Part shown: piece by piece, positions 1-9,250 of the stretch
Layout: every line of letters starts with the position of its first letter
How positions within the stretch are numbered: position 1 is the stretch's first letter
From: Quercus robur
Lineage: Eukaryota > Streptophyta > Magnoliopsida > Fagales > Fagaceae
DNA length: 64,000 bases
Reading direction: 5' to 3'
Assembly (NCBI RefSeq): GCF_932294415.1
Contig: NC_065538.1
Location: 25,259,957-25,323,956, forward strand
Translations under genes and position numbers: made by a program
Notes under the pieces: generated by a model
What the model was told of the DNA's origin: nothing
The model's database searches: none
The model's input: only the letters and a program-made list of their open reading frames with translations

Positions 1-511
1 GGTAGTATTTTTAATTAGCTTGATTCGTCTTACGACTTGCAAACTAATTTTTACATACCATCTACCTATTTTGCCAACTTTTTGTCTCGTCCAGAATTTG
101 GATTGTTTTAGTTGGCTTTACCTCGTCCATGAGTTGGACGAGTATGGATGTGGTTTCTTTTATTCAAGAAAATTTAGACGTTACATCTCTGCGTCCAGAG
201 ATTTTGTTCGTCTTGGATCTTTCAACCCTTTTGAGGATTGAATTGGACGACAATATCATGGAGAATTCACACAACATTTTGTGCATAACATAAATATTGT
301 TTACACACAAGGCACATACACACTGATGCCTTTTTATTTAATAAATACATACTTCATGACTTCGTCCATAACCACAACACAACTATAAAAACTAAATCAT
401 AGTTTCAAACTTCACACACAAACAATACCAAACATAGTAGTATCAAACAGCATCACTTATAGTAGTACGCTAGTAGACAGACAAGACCCAATCTCGTCCA
501 TAGGTTCATTC
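1..511 (-). other. 3' noncoding part of the gypsy element
   Basis: This lies downstream of the gag-pol stop on the minus strand. It has no long ORF. It carries the same CGTCCA/TGGACG words that fill the element (for example near 95, 127, 198, 365 and 499), so I assign it to the same element. It does not resemble the LTR at 5780-6465, so the 3' LTR must lie to the left of the window. Confidence 0.6.
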
Positions 512-3500
512 TTACTGGTAGTACCTCCTCAGGTGCTCCACATTCCAAGGATGTTCCAACTTTCTCCCGTCCAGGGCCTCCAGGTAGTAGGATCCTTGCC
601 TTTTACAGTTAATTACTCTATAGGGTCCTTCCCAGTTTGGGCCCAACTTCCCATGTGCTGGGTTCTTGGTTGACAAAGAGACCTTTCTCAGGACGAGATC
701 TCCTATATTGAAACGCCTAGGCTTCACCATCGCATCATACTGCTTAGCCATGAGGTTCTTATACTTTGCTGCCCTGTATTCTGCGTTTGCCCTTACCTCG
801 TCAATTAGATCGAGGTTCAGACGAAGCTGGTCCTCATTATCCTTGTCTTGATACGTCATCACCCTGTGATTAGCCATATGCACTTCTGCAGGTATGACTG
901 CATCGCTTCCATAGGCCAACTTGAAAGGGGTCTCCCCTGTAGGGGTCCTCACAGTGGTCCTGTATGCCCATAAAACTCCTGGTAATTCATCTGGCCATAT
1001 TCCCTTTGCCCCCTCAAGCCGAGTCTTGATGATTTTCAACAAGGATCGGTTTGCTACTTCAGCTTGGCCGTTGGCTTGGGGGTGTGCAGGCGAGGAGTAA
1101 TGGTTCTGAATTCCAAAGTGTAAGCAAAAGTCCTTGAAGAGTGCATTGTCAAACTGCCGTCCGTTGTCAGACACCAATACCTTCGGCACTCCAAATCTGC
1201 AAACAATGTTTTTCCACACGAAGTTCTTAACGTTCTGTTGTGTGATATGTGCCAACGGTTCTGCCTCCACCCATTTGGTGAAGTAATCGATGCCCACCAC
1301 TAAAAACTTCATCTGTCTTACTCCCAAAGGGAAGGGACCCAAAATGTCCAATCCCCACTGTGCAAAGGGCCACGGTGCTACCATTGGGGTGAGGTATTCC
1401 GACGGTTGCCTGGGGACATTGCTAAATCGCTGGCACTGGTCGCAGACTTTAACGTATGCTTTTGCATCAGCTTGCATGTTCGGCCAGTAATATCCTGCAC
1501 GGACGACCTTGTGGACAAGTGATCTGGCTCCCGAGTGATTGCCACATGCCCCTTCGTGAACTTCTCTCAGCACGTAGTTTGCTTCGTCCGGAGCAAGGCA
1601 CCTAAGGTAAGGTTGAGAGAAGCCTCTCTTGTATAGCACTTCATTCATAAGGACGTATCTTGCTGATCTCACCCTCACCTTTCTGGCCTCGTCCTTTTCT
1701 TCTGGTAGTCGTCCGTCTTTCAAATATGATATAATGGGAGTCATCCAACTTTCTCTGTCATCCACCTGCTGTACTTCCTGGGCATCTATACTCGGCATAT
1801 ACTGAACTTCATCTGACTTCTCTAATGATTCATCTGCTGAGGCCTCTTTTGCTATAGTATCAGCTTCCACGTTCTCCTCCCTGGGGATTTGAACGAAGTC
1901 AGCTTTTTCGAACTTTTTCACAAGGCGCATCACCCTACTAAGGTATTTCTTCATTCGTCCTTCCTTCGCCTCATACATCCCATTCACTTGCCCCATGATC
2001 AGTTGGGAATCTCCCATAACACGTATGGACTTGGCTTCCACGGACTTCGCCAATTCTAGCCCTTTGAGGAGGGCTTCATATTCAACTTCATTGTTTGTCG
2101 CTTGATACTGTAGACGGACTTTATGTTTCAGTTTGTCTCCCTCTGGGGACTGCAGGACCACACCAATTCCTCCTGCATGCCGTGTAGACGAACCATCCAC
2201 ATGGACGATCCATCTCTCGCTCTCCTCTGACTCATTATGACTCGGGGTAAACTCTGCGATAAAATCTGCTAAGGCTTGAGCTTTTATGGCATGCCTTGGT
2301 TGATATCTGATATCGAACTCACTTAGCTCCACAGCCCACTGGATTAATCGTCCTGCAGCTTCCAGTCTATTCATTGCTTTTTTGAGAGGATGATCTGTCA
2401 TAACATTAATGACATGTGCTTGGAAATAATGCCTCAGCTTCCTTGAAGCTGTGATCAGTGCGAAGGCCAACTTCTCCATTTGTGGATATCGTCCTTCCGC
2501 TCCTTTCAATGCCTTGCTTGTATAATACACAGGTCTTTGGACTTTATCTTCCTCTCTTATCAATGCTGAGCTCACAGCATACGGGGTTACCGCTAGGTAC
2601 AAATACAGTTCCTCTCCTTCCACTGATGGACTTAGCAACGGTGCCCTGGTAAGGTATACCTTCAAATCTTCGAAAGCTCTCTGACACTCGTCGGTCCATT
2701 CGAATGCTTTTTTGAGAACCTTAAAAAACGGCAAACATTTATCAGTAGCTTTAGAGACAAACCTGTTAAGCGCAGCGACTCGTCCAGTGAGGGATTGGAT
2801 TTCCTTAGTATTTTGCGGTGGCTTCATGTCCAGTATTGCTTGAATTTTATCTGGATTTGCTTCAATTCCCCTGTGGGATACCATAAAGCCAAGGAATTTC
2901 CCTGATGATACTCCAAAAGCACATTTGCTTGGATTCAGCTTCATGTGATACCGCCTTAATGTCTCAAATGTCTCCCGTAGGTCGTCTAGATGTCTTCCTT
3001 CGTCTTGACTTTTCACCAGCATGTCATCTACATAGACTTCCACATTCCGCCCAATCTGCGGACGGAACATGTGGTTGACCAACCTCTGATATGTCGCCCC
3101 TGCATTCTTTAAACCAAACGGCATCACCTTATAGCAGAATAAACCTTGACTGGTGACAAAAGATGTCTTCTCTTGATCAGCCTCGTCCATTCTTATCTGA
3201 TTGTATCCTGAAAAGGCATCCATGAAGCTAAGCAATTTGTGGCCTGCAGTTGAGTCTACTAACTGGTCAATGCGCGGTAACGGATAGCTGTCCTTGGGGC
3301 AAGCCTTATTCAGATCAGTGAAGTCAACGCACATTCTCCACTTTCCATTTGCTTTTTTGACCATTACTACATTGGCCAACCAATCCGGGTAGTACACTTC
3401 CCGAATGAACTTTGCTACCATCAGCTTTTGGACCTCGTCCTTGATTGCACTATCTCTTTCTGGGGCAAACACCCTCTTCTTTTGCCGCACAGGCTTGGAG

Positions 3501-5755
3501 GAAGGACATACATTCAAACGGTGGGTAATGACACTAGGGTCTATGCCCGGCATATCATCATGACTCCACGCAAACACGTCGATGTTGTTCTTCAAAAATT
3601 GGACGAGGTCCGTCTTAATCTTCTCTTCTAAATCTGCTCCAACCCTGGTCCACCTCTCAGGGTTATTTTCATCCAAGGGAATATCCTCCAATGCTTCAGT
3701 AGGTTCTGCCACAACCCTCTTTTCTTCAATGTTCATTGCTTGAACTTGTTCATCCATGGCCAGCATGGCCAAGTAACACTCTCTTGCTGCCAATTGGTCA
3801 CCTTGTACCTGTCCTACCCCGTGTTCTGTTGGAAACTTGACTGATAAGTGGTAAGTAGAGGTAACAGCTTTCCAACTATTCAAAGTGGGCCTCCCAATGA
3901 TGGCATTGTAAGAGGATGGACAGTCTACCACAAGGAAGTTCACATCCTTGGTAATCTGTCGTGGATATGCCCCCACTATCACGGATAAGGAAATGGTACC
4001 CACTGGTTGCACCTTCATCCCACCAAAGCCTACCAGGGGGGAGTTCACTGGACGGAGTTGGTCTCGTCCTAATCTCATCTGCTGAAAAGCTGGATAATAC
4101 AAAATGTCTGCTGAGCTTCCATTGTCCACAAGTACTCTTCTGGTTGTGTAGTTTGCAATTAGTAAGGAGATGACGAGGGCATCATCATGAGGGTGATGAA
4201 TTCTGTCAGCGTCCTCGTCCGTGAAAGTAATTGCCCGCTCGTCCGTGGATCTTGGTACTGGTGACCGTCCAGAAAGCTGGACGCTTTGTACTACCTTCAA
4301 GTAAGCTTTCTTAGATTTGGACGACTGGCCAGTTGTACTTCCCCCAATGATGACTCTTATCTCCCCGAGTGGTGGTCGCGATGAATCTTCCATCTTTCCC
4401 TTCTGTTTCTCGTCCCTCTGGTCTCTTCCAAGGAAACCCCTTAACTTCCCTTGCCTTATGAGATTTTCAATTTGCTGCTTCAAGTCAAAACACTCGTCCG
4501 TGTCATGACCATGATCCCTATGGAAGCGACAATACTTGTTCCTGTTGCGCTTGTTGGGATCACCCTTCATCTTCTCTGGCCACTTCAGGGAAGGATCATC
4601 CTTGATTTGCATAAGGACTTGCTCAAGTGGGGCGTTTAAAGGGGTATACTGCTGGTTCCGTACTGGAGGGCCTGGCTTCTTACTTTCTCGATCTCTCCTT
4701 TCCTCCATCCGTCCCTTCTTTGGACGAGTACCTTGCTCATGCTGACGACTGGGATTTGCGTCCATTCTCTCGGACCTCTTCCTCTTCTTAGCAATGATTG
4801 CATCTTCTGCATTCATAAAATTCTGAGCCGAATGGACGAGTTCGGCCATGGACTGGGGTTCTTTTTCATAGAGCTTGTGTATGAATAGATCTGAATTCAC
4901 CCCATTGTGGAAGGCTGCCAGTAGAAGCTTATCATCTGCTTCGTCCACACTGAGAGCTTCTCTGTTAAAACGGGTGATAAATGACCGAAGGCTCTCGTTC
5001 TCTCCCTGCTCTATTGTCAACAAACTGGACGAGGAACGCTTGTGCCTTTGTCCTCCAATGAAATTGTTAACAAATAACTTACTCAACTCTTCAAAAGAAC
5101 TCACTGAATTCGGAGGTAGTTTGCTAAACCAAACTCGCGCCGAACCCTTAAGGGTGGTTGGGAAGGCCCTACACATTATTTCATCAGGCACTCCTTGAAG
5201 ATGCATGGTGGTCTTGAAAGTGGCTATGTGATCAAACGGGTCACGTGTTCCATCATATGAATCCAGAGAAGGCAACTTGAACTTTGATGGTAGTGGGTGA
5301 CCGTTGATGGAAGCCGTAAAGGGAGAATCTGTCCTGTGAACCAAGTCTTCTATCGGATTCGCCTTTTTCATATTCTCCTTCATTTCCTCCATAACTCTCT
5401 TCATTTGGTCCATTTCTTCCTTCAAGTATGGTACCGTTCGTGAAGTGGTGCCTCTGAACTGACTTCCAACTTCGGTGTTCTCTCTTCCACCGTGACTATC
5501 TGTTTGTCTTCCTTCACGTTCTTCTTGTGTTTGCCTCCTCATATTAATCTCCATTCGCAATTCTTGGTTTTGGCGAGTCAACTCCGCCATAGCGTCTGCC
5601 ATAGATTGTGCTTGTTGGTGGGCAGATGACTGCATGACCGGCGCAGACTGGCGGTCGCGATGCGGGTTGCTGCTACCCTGACGGCCTGGGCTAGTAGCCC
5701 GTGATCTAGTCCGAACCATCAACCCTTTGTCACGAAGAAACAAACTGTGAAACAA
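512..5755 (-). CDS. Gag-pol polyprotein of a Tat-lineage Ty3/gypsy retrotransposon
   Basis: A single 1747-codon ORF without stops encodes all proteins needed for replication except an envelope. Gag core is at about residues 155-250, followed by a CX2HX4HX4C knuckle (C409, H412, H417, C422), a variant of the usual CCHC. The aspartic protease centre is D-N-G-S-S at 544-548. Reverse transcriptase shows YVDD at 908-911. The first RNase H has a degenerate start (LYLAV where LYLD is usual). It is followed by a second, archaeal-type RNase H with D1187, E1225 and D1249; this dual arrangement is the hallmark of the Tat lineage. Integrase has the HHCC finger (H1407, C1438, C1441 clear) and the triad D1470, D1530, E1566 with exactly 35 residues between the last two. 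The likely true start is M13 (5719), where a basic MVRTRSRA segment begins. Intact frame and catalytic residues suggest a young, possibly still competent copy. Confidence 0.95.
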   Translation of the reverse strand: MFHSLFLRDKGLMVRTRSRATSPGRQGSSNPHRDRQSAPVMQSSAHQQAQSMADAMAELTRQNQELRMEINMRRQTQEEREGRQTDSHGGRENTEVGSQFRGTTSRTVPYLKEEMDQMKRVMEEMKENMKKANPIEDLVHRTDSPFTASINGHPLPSKFKLPSLDSYDGTRDPFDHIATFKTTMHLQGVPDEIMCRAFPTTLKGSARVWFSKLPPNSVSSFEELSKLFVNNFIGGQRHKRSSSSLLTIEQGENESLRSFITRFNREALSVDEADDKLLLAAFHNGVNSDLFIHKLYEKEPQSMAELVHSAQNFMNAEDAIIAKKRKRSERMDANPSRQHEQGTRPKKGRMEERRDRESKKPGPPVRNQQYTPLNAPLEQVLMQIKDDPSLKWPEKMKGDPNKRNRNKYCRFHRDHGHDTDECFDLKQQIENLIRQGKLRGFLGRDQRDEKQKGKMEDSSRPPLGEIRVIIGGSTTGQSSKSKKAYLKVVQSVQLSGRSPVPRSTDERAITFTDEDADRIHHPHDDALVISLLIANYTTRRVLVDNGSSADILYYPAFQQMRLGRDQLRPVNSPLVGFGGMKVQPVGTISLSVIVGAYPRQITKDVNFLVVDCPSSYNAIIGRPTLNSWKAVTSTYHLSVKFPTEHGVGQVQGDQLAARECYLAMLAMDEQVQAMNIEEKRVVAEPTEALEDIPLDENNPERWTRVGADLEEKIKTDLVQFLKNNIDVFAWSHDDMPGIDPSVITHRLNVCPSSKPVRQKKRVFAPERDSAIKDEVQKLMVAKFIREVYYPDWLANVVMVKKANGKWRMCVDFTDLNKACPKDSYPLPRIDQLVDSTAGHKLLSFMDAFSGYNQIRMDEADQEKTSFVTSQGLFCYKVMPFGLKNAGATYQRLVNHMFRPQIGRNVEVYVDDMLVKSQDEGRHLDDLRETFETLRRYHMKLNPSKCAFGVSSGKFLGFMVSHRGIEANPDKIQAILDMKPPQNTKEIQSLTGRVAALNRFVSKATDKCLPFFKVLKKAFEWTDECQRAFEDLKVYLTRAPLLSPSVEGEELYLYLAVTPYAVSSALIREEDKVQRPVYYTSKALKGAEGRYPQMEKLAFALITASRKLRHYFQAHVINVMTDHPLKKAMNRLEAAGRLIQWAVELSEFDIRYQPRHAIKAQALADFIAEFTPSHNESEESERWIVHVDGSSTRHAGGIGVVLQSPEGDKLKHKVRLQYQATNNEVEYEALLKGLELAKSVEAKSIRVMGDSQLIMGQVNGMYEAKEGRMKKYLSRVMRLVKKFEKADFVQIPREENVEADTIAKEASADESLEKSDEVQYMPSIDAQEVQQVDDRESWMTPIISYLKDGRLPEEKDEARKVRVRSARYVLMNEVLYKRGFSQPYLRCLAPDEANYVLREVHEGACGNHSGARSLVHKVVRAGYYWPNMQADAKAYVKVCDQCQRFSNVPRQPSEYLTPMVAPWPFAQWGLDILGPFPLGVRQMKFLVVGIDYFTKWVEAEPLAHITQQNVKNFVWKNIVCRFGVPKVLVSDNGRQFDNALFKDFCLHFGIQNHYSSPAHPQANGQAEVANRSLLKIIKTRLEGAKGIWPDELPGVLWAYRTTVRTPTGETPFKLAYGSDAVIPAEVHMANHRVMTYQDKDNEDQLRLNLDLIDEVRANAEYRAAKYKNLMAKQYDAMVKPRRFNIGDLVLRKVSLSTKNPAHGKLGPNWEGPYRVINCKRQGSYYLEALDGRKLEHPWNVEHLRRYYQ

Positions 5756-5758
5756 TCG

Positions 5759-5778
5759 GTTCCCACAGACGGCGCCAA
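5759..5778 (-). other. Primer binding site of the gypsy element
   Basis: On the minus strand the sequence TGGCGCCGTCTGTGGGAACC lies two bases inside the LTR end. The first nine bases match the complement expected for the 3' end of plant tRNA-Asp (TGGCGCCGTT...); the remainder diverges. It marks where minus-strand DNA synthesis would start and fixes the element's orientation. Confidence 0.75.
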
Positions 5779-5779
5779 C

Positions 5780-6465
5780 TGATGATTCCTTGGTTATCAG
5801 TGGGTTGATAAGACTTGAACGTTGATCTTCGGGCTATCTCCTGTAATACCAAAGACACAGAATCAGAGGGGACCGGTGTCGACCGGCCAAAAATCCTCCG
5901 ATGATCAAGTTAGTTATTTGGAACTCTCTGTAACGAAGAAGTGTTCTCTTAAAAGTAAGAAAGTGTCTGAATACCTTTTTCCTTCATCGAAGAAGCCTTA
6001 TATAATGTGTGGAACGGTTATCTATTTGGTAACCGTTCCCAGTGTCGAGGAGTCCGGAGAATTGGGAGTAACCGCTGTGGAAGTTACTTAGGTTGGACGG
6101 CCGATGAACTCGTCCATCCATAATGAAGATGGACGAGACCTTCATGAGTAGCTCGTCCACGTTTAGTCCATCCATAATGAGGATGGACGAGACCTCCAGG
6201 ATGATCTCGTCCACTTTTAGTCCATCCATAATGAGGATGGACGAGACCTCCAGGATGATCTCGTCCACTTTTAGTGAAAGACGGACGAGATCATCTTGGA
6301 AGGCTTGTCGTCCATAAATGACGAGTAGATCTTGAGGTATTAAGCCCGTCCATATACGGACGAGGGTCGCTGGTACGGTTGCAATTCTCTCCGCCTATTG
6401 TTGCTTCTTTCGTTGGACGAGACATATGGACGAGTTATGGGTTTGGGGATTCTGTGACACCATCA
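5780..6465 (-). mobile_element. 5' LTR of the gypsy element
   Basis: On the minus strand it starts TGATGGTGTC and ends ATCATCA, giving TG...CA ends immediately before the primer binding site. Length is about 686 bases. It contains a 54-base tandem repeat block and many TGGACGA words. The outer end is inferred from the TG/CA rule because the partner LTR is not in the window. The adjoining outer bases are GACTT; no target duplication can be checked. Confidence 0.7.
6110..6276 (-). repeat. 54-base tandem repeat with internal inverted words in the LTR
   Basis: Units begin at 6128, 6182 and 6236 with GATGGACGAGACC; the third is partial. Each unit carries TGGACGAG followed about 25 bases later by its reverse complement CTCGTCCA, so every unit can fold into a short hairpin. 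It sits in the LTR upstream (in minus orientation) of the primer site and could be a promoter-proximal enhancer-like array; that role is inference. Confidence 0.85.
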
Positions 6466-7036
6466 GACTTAGTTGGACCGAATAACAATTGTTTAATTTT
6501 TAGGAAGAACAAATTATGTTCAACAAATTTTAGAGACCAAATTATACATTATATTACAATTACAAAAGGATTAGGTTCAAATTACACCTAATACAACTCT
6601 AAGTAATGTTACACCACTCAATATTTTTTTTATTGAATGTGAATTTTGTCAAATCCATCATTAGATTACCTTATTTTCGTACATTCTTTATTTTTACAAA
6701 ATTTTAAGGTGATCAAAGATTAATAGCCATATAATCAATCAATTTTTTAAATTCAAGTTTTTATAGTTTAAAATAATGCATAAAATATGAGTTTATAAAT
6801 TGAATGGTAAATAACATCCAGTTGACATGAAAATTGGCAAAAATATCAAGAACATATAGAACATATAAATCAACAGTGGGATTTTCAAAATAGAAATTCC
6901 ATAACAAGTTATTGGGTGGTGAAACTTGAACTCAACCCATTACAAAATAATTATTTATTCTCACATAAGTAATTGTAAAAGCAACAATCAAAAAAACCTC
7001 CTCACAAAATTAGATAGTGTCAAAGAGGTCCTTAGT
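6466..7036. other. AT-rich intergenic stretch without genes
   Basis: I see no coding potential, terminal repeats or splice-like structure here. It is the flank of the gypsy insertion. Confidence 0.6.
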
Positions 7037-7050
7037 GCATATATATAAAT

Positions 7051-7077
7051 AAATATATATATATATATATATATATT
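7051..7077. repeat. (TA)n microsatellite
   Basis: About 13 TA units in a run, preceded by an imperfect AT-rich lead. Confidence 0.9.
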
Positions 7078-7079
7078 AA

Positions 7080-7670
7080 TGGTGAACTGAAAATTTAACT
7101 CCCATTCGTCCATGAGGGTCGCCGAGCCAAGAAGGCAAGAACGGTTGTACTTAGCAAAACGATCGTCCAAGGGCATATGGGTCATCCATGAGGCAAGCAC
7201 CTGGCGACTCCCAACACTTGGAAAATTCCATAGAGATTTATCTACAAGAGCCAATAAAATTGAACCACATGTTATTATTTCAAGGTATGAGTAAAATCTT
7301 GGTTCATTGCTATAACTTCCTTCATAGTAGTTAACTTCCAACGACAGTTATAGAAAAAATATCATAACTCCTATAGCAGTTGTGGAAGTTAACCTTGAAC
7401 CCTCTGACCTCCTCAAATATAGGGGAAGTTATAAGACAAGTAACCGCTTCAAGAGCACACTATATAAATATTCATTCACAACAAATGAAGGTAAGTTTGA
7501 GACAACTCCCAAAAAGTTGGAACTCCAGAATTTAAGAGAGAGACTAACTTAAACATCAGAGGGTTCTTGGCCGGTCAGCCCCAGTCTCCTTTGATCGTTT
7601 GTTTTTCTTTTCAGGCATTTCAAGCAATTACTAGATCATTGAAGCCTGGAGCATTCAACCTACTGATTTT
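7080..7670 (+). mobile_element. LTR-like remnant, probably gypsy Tat type
   Basis: A TATA box (TATATAAATA near 7461) is followed at about 7550-7600 by a segment reading CATCAGAGGGTTCTTGGCC and GGTCAGCCCCAGTC. This resembles the R/U5 end of plant Tat-type LTRs. No internal region, primer site or partner LTR adjoins it, so it would be a solo or truncated LTR. Ends were not resolved. Confidence 0.4.
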
Positions 7671-7675
7671 CTGTG

Positions 7676-7678
<3 letters not shown>

Positions 7679-7754
<76 letters not shown>
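7679..7754. repeat. Compound (TA)n(GA)n microsatellite
   Basis: A TA run to 7706 changes directly into a GA run of about 24 units ending at 7754. Confidence 0.95.
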
Positions 7755-7756
<2 letters not shown>

Positions 7757-7757
<1 letters not shown>

Positions 7758-7928
7758 GATATGTTCACAACATTTTCACAATATTTTTACAGCAAATCCT
7801 AAGTGGCAGTTTGTTATTAGTTGTTATTGTTGGGGCAAAAAAGTAATCTTAATGTTAAGTTTAAATTTGGACCAACAACAACTAACCACCTATGACTTAT
7901 TGTAAAAATGTTATGAACGTAGCACCTC
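7757..7928. mobile_element. Small inverted-repeat MITE
   Basis: The left side reads GTTCACAACATTTTCACAAT and the right side, reverse-complemented, reads GTTCATAACATTTTTACAAT. The similarity continues inward through AAATCCTAAGTGG / AAGTCATAGGTGG and a TTAGTTGTTGTT-like stretch. This gives imperfect arms of roughly 60 bases around a short core and no ORF. It lies between two TA-rich runs (7706 and 7929), which hides any target duplication. Superfamily not assignable. Confidence 0.7.
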
Positions 7929-8008
7929 ATATATATATATATATATATAAATTAAAAAAAGGGAAAAATTTTGTAAAAGAAAAAAAAAGTTTGTAAAACT
8001 AAAAAACA

Positions 8009-8470
8009 ATGAAAACAAGCAAATACAATGGCAGTTTTGTAAAACAGCCTAAATTTATGTATTTAAATGCACACACCCCAACGGCTATCTCACCCTCTCT
8101 TTCTCCACGTATCAGATTTGTAAAAACCCCAACGGCTCTCTCTCGACATTCTCTTCGCTCTCCCTTCTCTCCGAAACCACCACCACCACCGGCGCTGGTG
8201 GTACCGAAACAAACCCACTCTTCTCCACCGTACGACGCATCAACACTCCCAATCTCCACCTCGGCCGTCCGATCATTCTGATCTTCGTCTCTCCGTCTCT
8301 TCATCCAACGGCCTCGATCAATCCTCCGCCTCTTACTTCTCTGATCGCGACTTTGTTTACCCTTCCTTTCTCGGTGCCTATCCTAATACTAATAGAACTC
8401 GCGTCCACGTCAGGCGAGTCAACTCGGGGCGAGGAGGACTCAGGGACTTAATCACTCTCTCATTCTATAT
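8009..8470 (+). pseudogene. GC-rich 5'-exon-like host gene fragment, unidentified
   Basis: This stretch differs from its AT-rich surroundings. It is C-rich and codon-like, with Ser/Pro-rich readings in more than one frame: one frame open 8009-8281, another open through about 8466 and ending in LRDLITLSFYILLG. The lead is pyrimidine-rich like a 5' UTR. I read it as the first exon and 5' UTR of a host gene whose frame has been broken by indels, but I do not recognise the protein. What follows (8480-8640) looks intron-like. Confidence 0.4.
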
Positions 8471-8639
8471 ATTACTTGGTTAGTTTCTTCTTATCCTTTG
8501 TTCTTTGCTCTTTGTGGATTGTTTGAAAATGGAATTAGAATTAGAGGCTTTATGTTTGTTATTTTATGGAAAACTAGGGTTTTAAATTTATTACCCAAAT
8601 ACTTTATTACAATTTTGACAATTAATTTTTTGTCTTCAC

Positions 8640-9250
8640 TTTTGTGGGTATGCTAAACCCTAACATGTTTCTCTGGGAATTTGCTTAAGATATTGTGAGT
8701 GACTATCGAACTTTAAATTGTGTTCAAGTCTATTACTTTTATTACCACTTAATTGTAATTTCAGCATATGATAATGATGCCACTGAGTTACTTTTTTTTT
8801 TGGGGTGTAGGAAATTGTGTATTTGCATGCTATAGTATTATTTGCTAACATGGAGAGGAGTATTGTGGTGGAGGAGAATCATTGTAAGAGCAATGTTAGT
8901 TAATTCCGTCTCCAAGTCAGATGGGCCGTTTATTCAGATCAACTTTATATCTATAGATCTTGTTAGTGCTGAGGAGAAGAGTGATGCTGGAAAGTTAAGC
9001 CTTCTCCCTAATCATGTAATAATCTTTCAGATTTGTGTGGTTGAGTTCCTCTTTTTTTGCAAGAAAACTTTTTACGTATCACAAAATTATAAATCCTATT
9101 AATGATCATATATGTCTTCTGTATTGCTCTAATTAATATTGTTATCCTCATACGTAAAACTTAAAACTGACTTATTTTTTTGAGAAAATTTTGCAGTTTG
9201 ACTGTAGTTGGCAATAAATATGGAGTTGTCTCTTACCAATGTTCAGCTGA
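8640..9250 (+). pseudogene. Duplicated gene fragment, copy A
   Basis: This is nearly identical to 21590-22400 (copy B). It contains a short exon-like reading from the ATG at 8850, MERSIVVEENHCKSNVS, which then meets a stop. In copy B the same exon stays open. A later piece (FIQINFISIDL) continues in another frame. I do not recognise the parent protein. Copy A has T10G4 near 8790 where copy B has a huge G tract. Confidence 0.55.

Noticed and set aside
1..511. Possible 3' LTR of the gypsy element at the left edge
   Set aside because: No alignment with the LTR at 5780-6465 beyond the shared TGGACGA words.
3428..5198. Plus-strand ORFs of 60-110 codons under the gypsy gag-pol
   Set aside because: Shadows of the intact minus-strand gene, without domains.
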